Below, in pieces: positions 6,918 to 11,809 of a DNA stretch of 11,809 nt. The DNA is from JAUXEH01 sp965602945. GTDB taxonomy: Bacteria > Acidobacteriota > Aminicenantia > Aminicenantales > Aminicenantaceae. The translations under genes were made by a program, and so were the position numbers. Numbering within the stretch: position 1 is the stretch's first letter; every line of letters begins with the position of its first letter. Below the pieces are notes generated by a model. It did no database searches. It was not told where the DNA came from and was given only the letters and a program-made list of their open reading frames with translations. The DNA lies in the NCBI GenBank assembly GCA_965602945.1, contig CBFDBC010000112.1:1-11809 (forward strand), in the 5' to 3' direction.

Positions 6918-8102
6918 TCAACCCAATATGCCGAGCATCTTACCGCACTGCTCGAAACATGCCAGGACCGTGTCCAATTCCTCGTCCGTGTGAGTGGCGG
7001 AATAGCTGGTCCGGATGAGGGCCTTTCCATGGGGGACGGCCGGATAGACCACGGGATTGGTGAAGATGCCCTGCTCCCGCAAAGCTTTCCACAACATGAA
7101 GGTCTTCGCGTCATCCCCGACCATGACGGGAATGACCGGGCTCTGGGTCGGGCCCGTATCATACCCCATGGCTTGGAAACCGCCTCGCATCTTATCCGTG
7201 ATCGCCCACAGCCGCTCGCGCCGTTCCGGCTCCTTTTCGATCAGGTCCAGTGTGGCCAGCACGGTGGCGACGGAGGCCGGTGTAATGCTGGCGCTGAATA
7301 TCAGAGACCGGGCGTGGTGCTTGACAAAGGACATGACCTTTGCACCGCCGACCGCAAATCCTCCCAGGGAGGCGAAAGACTTGCTGAACGTACCCATCAC
7401 GAGGTCTATCTCATCTTCCAGGCCGAAGTGCTCGGCGGTTCCACGGCCGTTCTTTCCCATGACTCCGAGGCCGTGTGCATCGTCCACCATGATCTGGCAG
7501 TTATACTTCTTGCCCAGTTCCACGACGCCGGGCAGATCCGTGAGATCCCCCTCCATGCTGAAGACACCATCCACCACGATCAGTTTATTGAGGCCCTCAT
7601 CCAGGGAGGACAGCACGCTCTGCAGGTCATCCATGTCATTGTGCTGGAATTTGTGCACCTCGCCGTAGGACAGGCGGCAGGCATCGATGATGCTGGCATG
7701 GTCCATGCGGTCGGTGATCACTGCATCCCCACGGCAGACAAGTGTAGCGATGACCCCTTGATTGGTCTGAAAGCCGGTGCTGAAGGCAACGGCCGTCTCT
7801 TTATGCATGAACTCCGCCAGACGTTTCTCCAGTTCAACGTGAATGTCCAACGTCCCATTCAGAAAACGGGAACCACACGTGGCGACGCCGTACCGGTCGA
7901 TGGCATCCTTGGCGGCCTTCACGACATCGGGGTGATCGAGCAGCCCCAGGTAGTTATTGGAGCCGACCATGATCACATTTTTCCCGTCGATCTTGACCTT
8001 GTTTCCCCTGACCTCCTGGATGGGCGTAAAATAGGGATACAGGCCGAGCTGCTGTGCCTCTTCGGCGCGCGTGAAGGCGAAACATTTATCGAAAATACTC
8101 AC
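6918..8102 (-). CDS. spt: Serine palmitoyltransferase-like PLP-dependent alpha-oxoamine synthase
   Basis: A 394-residue cytosolic enzyme of the alpha-oxoamine synthase family (fold-type I PLP enzymes: SPT, BioF, Kbl, HemA). Expected reaction: L-serine + fatty acyl thioester to 3-ketosphinganine + CO2, the first step of sphingoid-base synthesis. Visible motifs are GSNNYLGL (47-54), RFLNGTLDIHVELE (79-92), His135 in DHAS (stacks on the PLP ring), VDDAHGLG with Asp207 and His210, GTFSKSFASLGG with the Schiff-base Lys241, and the C-terminal NPVVYPAVPHGKALIRTS (349-366). The RFLNGTLDxH and PAVPxGxxLIRTS segments are typical of bacterial SPTs; BioF and Kbl usually differ there. The start is GTG 8102 with a strong AGGAGG (8108-8113) five bases upstream; no ATG fits as well. 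It is divergent from an extended SDR that could reduce its product. The main alternative is another oxoamine synthase, such as a CqsA-like or Kbl-like enzyme. Confidence 0.85.
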   Translation of the reverse strand: MSIFDKCFAFTRAEEAQQLGLYPYFTPIQEVRGNKVKIDGKNVIMVGSNNYLGLLDHPDVVKAAKDAIDRYGVATCGSRFLNGTLDIHVELEKRLAEFMHKETAVAFSTGFQTNQGVIATLVCRGDAVITDRMDHASIIDACRLSYGEVHKFQHNDMDDLQSVLSSLDEGLNKLIVVDGVFSMEGDLTDLPGVVELGKKYNCQIMVDDAHGLGVMGKNGRGTAEHFGLEDEIDLVMGTFSKSFASLGGFAVGGAKVMSFVKHHARSLIFSASITPASVATVLATLDLIEKEPERRERLWAITDKMRGGFQAMGYDTGPTQSPVIPVMVGDDAKTFMLWKALREQGIFTNPVVYPAVPHGKALIRTSYSATHTDEELDTVLACFEQCGKMLGILG

Positions 8103-8141
8103 ACCGTCCTCCTATGTGTAGAAAATCCCGCCGCATCGAAC

Positions 8142-8191
8142 CGCTTCCCCATACGTGCGGCTCGATTGACCGTTGCTTCGCTTTACCATAC
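8142..8191. repeat. Imperfect 13-bp direct repeats in the spt/SDR spacer
   Basis: CGCTTCCCCATAC (8142-8154) and CGCTTTACCATAC (8179-8191) match at 11 of 13 positions and start 37 bp apart. The second copy overlaps the SDR -10 box, and the pair lies between the two divergent starts. They could be regulator sites coordinating both genes, but chance is not excluded. Confidence 0.3.
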
Positions 8192-8194
8192 AAT
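8166..8194 (+). promoter_or_regulatory. Sigma70-type promoter for the SDR gene, placed for a leaderless transcript
   Basis: TTGACC (8166-8171) and TACAAT (8189-8194) are separated by exactly 17 bp; each differs from consensus at one position. Counting seven bases from the end of the -10 box puts the start of transcription at 8201, the A of the SDR start codon. No Shine-Dalgarno sequence precedes that ATG, in contrast to the strong AGGAGG of the divergent spt gene. Confidence 0.7.
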
Positions 8195-8200
8195 CGGAAC

Positions 8201-9172
8201 ATGAAAGTCTTTTTAACGGGCGGCACCGGTTTTATCGGAAGTCATCTCGTCGACTCCCTCCTGGCTGAAAACGACACGGAAATCTTTGCTCTGGTCCGCG
8301 ACCTCAGCAACAAAAAATGGCTGGAAGGACGCGATATCCACTGCCTGGAGGGGGATCTGGAATCACTCCCATCCCTGCCCGAAGATGTCGATATCATCTT
8401 CCATCTGGCAGGCTCGACAAAAGCCCGCAAACCGGCTGATTATTATACCGTAAACCAGGGAGGCTCGGCAAGTCTTTTTCAGACCCTGGCCGACCGTGGC
8501 CTGCGCCCTCGCAGGCTCGTGCTCCTCAGCAGCCTGGCGGCCGCGGGGCCCAGCCGCTCCGGGCGTCCCGTCCGGGAGAGTGACCCCCCACAGCCTTTGA
8601 CACCCTACGGGCACAGCAAACTGGCCGGCGAGCTGGAGGCCATCAAATACAAAGACCATTTCCCGCTGACCATCATCCGCGTCGGTCCGGTATTCGGCCC
8701 GCGGGACAAGGACTTCATCACCCTCTTCCGCATGGTCCGGAAGGGTATCATGCCTACCTTCGGATCCGCCGGCCATCAGGTAAGCCTCTGTTATGTGAAG
8801 GACCTGGTGAAAGCCCTGAAGATGAGCATGCTCGACGACAGCCCGAGCGGAGAGATCTTCAACATCGGCGACCCCAAACCCTACTCCTGGGACGAGTTCG
8901 GCCGCGCAGCCGGGACGGTTCTTGGCAAATCACCCCGGATGATACGCTTCCCCCTCCCAGTTGTGTACCTGGTGGCCATAATCTCCGAGGCAGTGTGCAA
9001 AATCACCAGGCAGACCAGCATCCTCGACCGTAACAAAATCCGTGAGATGCGTCAGGATGCATGGGTGGCCGACATAGGGAAAGCCCAGGAAAGGCTGGGA
9101 TTCAGCTCTGATTACACCCTGGAGGAGGCTTTGCGGGAGACCCTCCAGTGGTGGCAGGAGAGCTATTCTTGA
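8201..9172 (+). CDS. Extended SDR / NAD(P)-dependent epimerase-family reductase, candidate 3-ketosphinganine reductase
   Basis: A 323-residue cytosolic oxidoreductase with a Rossmann fold. The N-terminus has the dinucleotide motif GGTGFIG (7-13). LLSSLAA (108-114) supplies the catalytic Ser, and YGHSK (136-140) supplies Tyr136 and Lys140. Other family segments are FHLAGSTK (67-74), VGPVFGPRD near residue 164 and a C-terminal WW-containing helix. The start ATG 8201 begins directly at the Rossmann strand (MKVFLTGG). An upstream in-frame ATG at 8114 would add 29 Arg/Cys-containing residues with no ribosome-binding site and would run through the promoter, so it is rejected. Pairing with an SPT-like gene suggests it reduces 3-ketosphinganine or a ceramide-like product: Bacteroides and Caulobacter use SDR-superfamily enzymes in these pathways (from memory). 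Substrate assignment is inference; a nucleotide-sugar epimerase is the main alternative. Its last 10 bp overlap the convergent DsbD-N-like gene. Confidence 0.85.
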   Translation: MKVFLTGGTGFIGSHLVDSLLAENDTEIFALVRDLSNKKWLEGRDIHCLEGDLESLPSLPEDVDIIFHLAGSTKARKPADYYTVNQGGSASLFQTLADRGLRPRRLVLLSSLAAAGPSRSGRPVRESDPPQPLTPYGHSKLAGELEAIKYKDHFPLTIIRVGPVFGPRDKDFITLFRMVRKGIMPTFGSAGHQVSLCYVKDLVKALKMSMLDDSPSGEIFNIGDPKPYSWDEFGRAAGTVLGKSPRMIRFPLPVVYLVAIISEAVCKITRQTSILDRNKIREMRQDAWVADIGKAQERLGFSSDYTLEEALRETLQWWQESYS

Positions 9173-9645
9173 ATGAGGCGGTTGGAGGTGTAGAAGGAGG
9201 CGGAGAAGGTGGTGGTGTCCTTGAGACACCAGCCCTCATCCAGGAAACACCCGAAGTATTTGATCCTGCCCTGGATGCGGTGGCTGCCTCGCCTGGAGTC
9301 CTGTTTGACCGTGAAGGGGATGCTGACGGTTTCGGTCACATTCAGGAACTGGCGGCCGTCCCTCTCGATGATCTCCATCTCGAGGTCTGAGTTGGTGAAA
9401 AAATCCTTGGGGAAGGCCAGCTCATCCGAGGGATTCAACTCGATGGTGAAATGAGGGACCGGGCTGATCGTGATGCCTTCCCGGAGCGTGAAGCGCAGCT
9501 CGATCCGGCCCTCCTCGCCCCTGGCCAGACGCCGGGGCAGGACTGATGCCCTGACCTGAAGCAGGCTGTTCTCATCCGCGTTTTCCCAGCCCGAGCCGAG
9601 AGCGATGAGCAGAAGAACCAGCAAAATCCGTTTTAGGGTCGACAT
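9163..9645 (-). CDS. Exported DsbD N-terminal-domain-like protein (single domain)
   Basis: A 160-residue protein with a signal peptide (KRILLVLLLIALGS, 5-18) followed by one Ig-like domain resembling the periplasmic N-terminal domain of DsbD. The diagnostic segment is YFGCFLDEGWCLKDTTTF (130-147), with Cys133 and Cys140 in a C-x6-C arrangement. E. coli nDsbD has a C-x5-C active-site pair in a comparable segment near the domain end. VRASVLPRRLARGEEGRIEL (31-50) and the FPKDFF segment (78-83) fit relatives of this domain. The membrane and thioredoxin-like domains of full DsbD are absent, and the length shows that this is a stand-alone unit. Likely role: thiol-disulphide exchange with, or binding to, periplasmic partners; inference. 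The start ATG 9645 has AAGGTG (9656-9661) about 10 bases upstream. The 3' end overlaps the convergent SDR gene by 10 bp, leaving no room for a terminator. Confidence 0.75.
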   Translation of the reverse strand: MSTLKRILLVLLLIALGSGWENADENSLLQVRASVLPRRLARGEEGRIELRFTLREGITISPVPHFTIELNPSDELAFPKDFFTNSDLEMEIIERDGRQFLNVTETVSIPFTVKQDSRRGSHRIQGRIKYFGCFLDEGWCLKDTTTFSASFYTSNRLIQE

Positions 9646-9668
9646 GCGCCGTTTTCACCTTCCCTCCT

Positions 9669-9697
9669 AGTTTAGACAATCCTCGCCGAATATTCAA
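9669..9697 (-). promoter_or_regulatory. Candidate promoter for the DsbD-N-like gene
   Basis: On the minus strand TTGAAT (9692-9697) and TAAACT (9669-9674) are separated by 17 bp, each matching four of six consensus positions. Predicted transcription start is near 9662, giving a leader of about 16 nt that includes AAGGTG. Confidence 0.4.
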
Positions 9698-9723
9698 TTC
9701 CCATGTTTCTAGTGACTGAGCCA

Positions 9724-9751
9724 TTGACCAAGCAGATAGTGTGACGATATT
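9724..9751 (+). promoter_or_regulatory. Candidate promoter for the fabH leader or a small RNA
   Basis: TTGACC (9724-9729, five of six matches) and GATATT (9746-9751, four of six) are separated by 16 bp. Predicted start is about 9758, which would give fabH a leader of roughly 180 nt. A second weak option closer to fabH is TTTATT (9892-9897) with TATCAT (9915-9920). Confidence 0.35.
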
Positions 9752-9757
9752 GAGACG

Positions 9758-9902
9758 AAAAGGAGCCGGGCGAGCGGTTGAGTCGGGATCGGAAGGAATA
9801 ATCCCGTAACTGGCTTGTATTTTCTATGGCGCCCGGATATCCATGCGTAAACCGGAAGATCCAGCTCTGAGGCATCGTGACACAATGGGGCTTTATTTTT
9901 TT
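9758..9902 (+). ncRNA. Candidate structured leader or small RNA upstream of fabH
   Basis: This gene-free stretch has nested complementary segments. The outer stem is CCGGGCG (9766-9772) with CGCCCGG (9830-9836). Immediately inside, AGC/GCT (9773-9775 with 9813-9815), GGTT/AACT (9776-9779 with 9808-9811) and CGGGAT/ATCCCG (9784-9789 with 9801-9806) stack toward an 11-nt loop. Directly 3' of the outer stem, ATATCCATG (9837-9845) is perfectly complementary to CATGGATAT (9918-9926), just before fabH. A G-U-containing stem (9863-9868 with 9887-9892) precedes a T-rich tract ending in seven T at 9902. The stretch is less GC-rich than the genes around it. No known RNA family is recognised. It could be a cis-regulatory leader, an independent small RNA or a remnant of a mobile-element end. 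Confidence 0.35.
9863..9902 (+). terminator. Possible weak intrinsic terminator or attenuator before fabH
   Basis: AGCTCT (9863-9868) can pair with GGGGCT (9887-9892) through six pairs, two of them G-U. The pairing is followed by TTTATTTTTTT (9892-9902). The stem is weak and its loop is long. It is listed because the T-tract stands out and lies 35 bp before the fabH start. Confidence 0.3.
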
Positions 9903-9937
9903 CCACGCATCGCTTATCATGGATATTGAAGAAAACA

Positions 9938-10936
9938 ATGGGATACCACACCACCATAACAGGGACAGGACATTTCGTTCCCCCCAGGGCCGTCACCAAC
10001 AAGGACCTGGAAAAACTGATGGACACCACGGACGAGTGGATCCGGCAGCGGAGCGGGATCGTGACGCGTCACCACGTAGACGAGGGCACAGGCTCATCGG
10101 ATCTGGCTTACGAGGCGGCCCTCAAGGCAATAGAGAGTGCGGGCATCGATAAGAGCGAGATCGATTTCATCATCGCCGCCACACTGTCGCCAGACCATTA
10201 CTTTCCCGGGATCGGGGTCATCGTGCAGTCCTTGCTGGGCATCGACACTATCGGAGCCCTGGATGTGCGCAATCAGTGCAGCGGATTCATCTACGCTCTA
10301 TCTGTGGCCGACCAGTACATCCGTTCGGGGATGTACAAGAAGATCCTGCTGGTGGCCGCGGAGGTGCAGTCATCCAACCTGGAATTCTCCGACGAAGGAC
10401 GGGATTTGGCCGTACTTTTCGGGGATGGGGGTGCCGCGGTCATCCTGGAACCCACTGAGGAAGAAGGCAGAGGCGTCCTATCTACACACCTTTTCTCCGA
10501 CGGAGACCATGTCCAGGAGCTCTGGATGGATTCACCCAGCCCCAAGGACAATCCCGTGTTCTCGCATGAAATAATCGACTCCAAGCGCTACCTCCCCAGG
10601 ATGAACGGCCGTCACGTGTTCGTGAACGCCGTGGAGCGCATGCCGGAGGCCGTGCGGGCCGGGCTGAAACACAACGGCCTGAGCATCGAAGATGTCGACC
10701 ATCTTATCCCCCACCAGGCCAACGACCGCATCAGCCTCATGGTGGCCAAAAAACTGGGAATCCCGGTCGAAAAAGTCATACGCAACATCGACCGTTTCGG
10801 AAATACCACCGCCGCATCCATCCCCATCGCGCTCGACGAAGCTCTCAGGGAGGGGCGCATCAAGGATGGGGACCTCGTCGTGCTGACCGCCTTCGGCTCG
10901 GGTTTCACTTGGGCCTCGGCCGTCATCCGATGGTAG
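9938..10936 (+). CDS. fabH: 3-oxoacyl-ACP synthase III (KAS III, FabH-type)
   Basis: A 332-residue cytosolic condensing enzyme of the thiolase superfamily. In type II fatty-acid synthesis KAS III condenses an acyl-CoA starter with malonyl-ACP to start chains. The triad is complete: Cys114 in NQCSGFIYAL, His259 in HQANDRI and Asn289 in FGNTTAAS. Other signatures are ITGTGHFVP (7-15), TTDEWIRQRSGI (30-41), FGDGGAA (161-167) and the C-terminal GSGFTWASAVIRW. Length matches the family (about 320-335). The start is taken as ATG 9938, in register with other FabH N-termini, with only a weak purine-rich GAAGAAA upstream; a TTG at 9926 would add four residues. No fabD, fabG, acpP or plsX lies beside it, so it may be a specialised or secondary copy, perhaps supplying particular acyl chains. 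A clear terminator follows the gene. KAS-III relatives with other substrates (OleA or PqsD type) are not excluded. Confidence 0.9.
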   Translation: MGYHTTITGTGHFVPPRAVTNKDLEKLMDTTDEWIRQRSGIVTRHHVDEGTGSSDLAYEAALKAIESAGIDKSEIDFIIAATLSPDHYFPGIGVIVQSLLGIDTIGALDVRNQCSGFIYALSVADQYIRSGMYKKILLVAAEVQSSNLEFSDEGRDLAVLFGDGGAAVILEPTEEEGRGVLSTHLFSDGDHVQELWMDSPSPKDNPVFSHEIIDSKRYLPRMNGRHVFVNAVERMPEAVRAGLKHNGLSIEDVDHLIPHQANDRISLMVAKKLGIPVEKVIRNIDRFGNTTAASIPIALDEALREGRIKDGDLVVLTAFGSGFTWASAVIRW

Positions 10937-10946
10937 GCGCAGGAGA

Positions 10947-10984
10947 GGCCGGGCAACGAAGCGATTGCCTTCGGCCGCTTTTTT
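10947..10984 (+). terminator. Rho-independent terminator of fabH
   Basis: Stem GGCCG-GGCAA (10947-10956) pairs with TTGCC-TT-CGGCC (10965-10976), ten pairs with a TT bulge on the 3' arm and an 8-nt loop. GC and six T (10979-10984) follow. It begins 10 bp after the fabH stop codon. Confidence 0.9.
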
Positions 10985-11010
10985 ATGCTAGGATTCCGGT
11001 TTAATATAAT
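10982..11010 (+). promoter_or_regulatory. Promoter of the DUF885 gene
   Basis: A perfect TATAAT box (11005-11010) lies 33 bp before the start codon. The best -35 at 17 bp is TTTATG (10982-10987), a poor match that falls in the T-run of the fabH terminator. Predicted start is about 11017, giving a leader of about 26 nt containing AGGAGAGG (11031-11038). Confidence 0.6.
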
Positions 11011-11042
11011 CGCATGCAACATGAATTGACAGGAGAGGATAC

Positions 11043-11809
11043 ATGAGGAAAACACTCACACTGCTGGCCGTCCTTGTCTTCGCTCTCGCGAGCTCGGGCC
11101 GGCTTTATTCTCAGCAGAACCCGGAAGACGAAAAATTTCAGAAGACGCTGGAAAGCTACCTCGACGCCTTTTGGAAGTTCTATCCCACGGCCGGAACCAC
11201 TGCGGGGTATCACAAGTACAACAACAAGCTGGAAGACTTCAGCAAACGCAGCCTGGAGAGGCGCCACGACGAGCTGGACGGATTCAACCAGGACTTTGTC
11301 GCCAAGGTGGATATGGTCAAGCTAAGTCCAGAGGTTCATATCGACCACGAGATCATCATCGAAGCCCTGGAAATGGAGCTCATCCGCCACGAATCGGTGG
11401 TTCCCTGGGGCTACAACCCGCTGTTCTACAACGACATCATCGAGAACTGCATCATCAGCATCCTGAACAGCAGCGCAGGCACACCGGAAGAACGTGCCAA
11501 GAATGCGGCAGAAAGGCTCAAAGAACTGCCCAAGCTGTTGAAACAGGCGCAGGAAAACCTCCAGACTCCTCCCCAGATCTATACCGAGACAGCCATCCGG
11601 CAGTTCGAGGTCATCCTGGACTTCTACCAGAACGGGCTCCCCCAGATCATCGCACAGGCACCGGAGTCGGAGAGGGGAAAACTGCAGGAGAATCTGACCA
11701 AGGCCCTTCCCGAGCTTCAGAATTACCAGAGCTTCCTCCAGAACGAACTCCTGTCCAAATCCACGGGCGAGTTTCGGCTGGGCGCGGCCCACAACCGGCT
11801 GCTCCGCTT
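11043..11809 (+). CDS. Exported DUF885-family protein, N-terminal part, cut by window edge
   Basis: The frame is open from ATG 11043 to the window end (255 complete codons). The start is preceded by AGGAGAGG (11031-11038). Residues 1-24 form a signal peptide with the hydrophobic stretch LTLLAVLVFALASS (5-18). The mature part shows the typical DUF885 opening: FWKFYPTAGTTAGYHKYNNK, then SPEVHIDHEII, NPLFYNDIIE, TPEERAKNAAERLKELP and NLQTPPQIYTETAI. DUF885 proteins are usually about 550-600 residues, and a putative metallopeptidase-like His-containing motif lies in the C-terminal half, which is outside this window. The family is common in Acidobacteriota and other soil or sediment bacteria as exported, presumed peptidase-like proteins; the activity is inferred. 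It has its own promoter and follows a strong terminator, so it is transcribed separately from fabH. Confidence 0.9.
   Translation, partial: MRKTLTLLAVLVFALASSGRLYSQQNPEDEKFQKTLESYLDAFWKFYPTAGTTAGYHKYNNKLEDFSKRSLERRHDELDGFNQDFVAKVDMVKLSPEVHIDHEIIIEALEMELIRHESVVPWGYNPLFYNDIIENCIISILNSSAGTPEERAKNAAERLKELPKLLKQAQENLQTPPQIYTETAIRQFEVILDFYQNGLPQIIAQAPESERGKLQENLTKALPELQNYQSFLQNELLSKSTGEFRLGAAHNRLLR

Noticed and set aside
8130..8161. Minus-strand sequence resembling group II intron domain V (starts GAGCCG, arms GCCGCA/TGCGGC)
   Set aside because: The 34-nt domain V stem, bulge and tetraloop pattern is not reproduced. No intron-encoded reverse transcriptase is present, and the segment lies in a short divergent promoter region.
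8114..8200. A 29-residue N-terminal extension of the SDR from an ATG at 8114
   Set aside because: There is no ribosome-binding site, the extension runs through the spacer and promoter, and the Rossmann strand begins exactly at ATG 8201.
6834..8204. A 456-codon plus-strand open frame opposite the SPT gene
   Set aside because: It covers the complement of a full PLP enzyme with all catalytic motifs. The translated product is His/Asp/Gly-rich with no recognisable family.
9784..9806. CGGAAGGAA in a hairpin loop, reminiscent of bacterial SRP (4.5S) RNA
   Set aside because: The characteristic asymmetric loop and the long flanking helix of SRP RNA are missing; only a short loop string is shared.

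Overview
This window reads as chromosomal DNA from a GC-rich, Gram-negative-type bacterium, probably uncultured. The protein set resembles what I associate with Acidobacteriota or Candidatus Aminicenantes: an S55-type secreted protein with a beta-propeller partner, a DUF885 protein, an isolated DsbD N-terminal domain and a serine palmitoyltransferase-like enzyme. There is no rRNA or other taxonomic marker, so the assignment is a modest-confidence inference. I see no intact insertion sequence, integrase, tRNA or CRISPR array.

Layout: (1) 1-2748 is a divergent pair. rhaB (L-rhamnulokinase, minus strand, 3' end cut by the window edge) faces a uroporphyrinogen-decarboxylase-superfamily protein (plus strand). 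The 234-bp spacer between them holds plausible promoters and several short dyad repeats, one of LacI-operator type. (2) 2750-2766 is a perfect 17-bp palindrome that nearly fills the 19-bp gap to the next, convergent gene. (3) 2768-6789 is a minus-strand two-gene unit, with a SpoIVB/S55-like secreted protein upstream and a secreted beta-propeller protein downstream. (4) 6918-9172 is a second divergent pair: a serine palmitoyltransferase-type PLP enzyme (minus) and an NAD(P)-dependent extended SDR (plus). The SDR has a good sigma70-type promoter placed so that its mRNA would be leaderless. (5) 9163-9645 is a small exported DsbD-N-like protein whose 3' end overlaps the SDR gene. (6) 9646-9937 is a lower-GC gene-free stretch with nested complementary segments and a T-tract. 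It may be a structured leader or small RNA upstream of fabH. (7) 9938-10936 is a fabH-type ketoacyl synthase III with a clear intrinsic terminator. (8) 11043 to the right edge is the N-terminal part of an exported DUF885 protein with a perfect TATAAT box.

Functionally, the left end points to deoxy-sugar (L-rhamnose) catabolism. The centre encodes an envelope or periplasmic pair of unknown role. The SPT and SDR genes are what would be expected for the first two steps of sphingoid-base synthesis, and a ketoacyl synthase III lies nearby. The most interesting points are the apparently permuted S55 protein, the candidate sphingolipid pair with a leaderless SDR, and the structured region before fabH.
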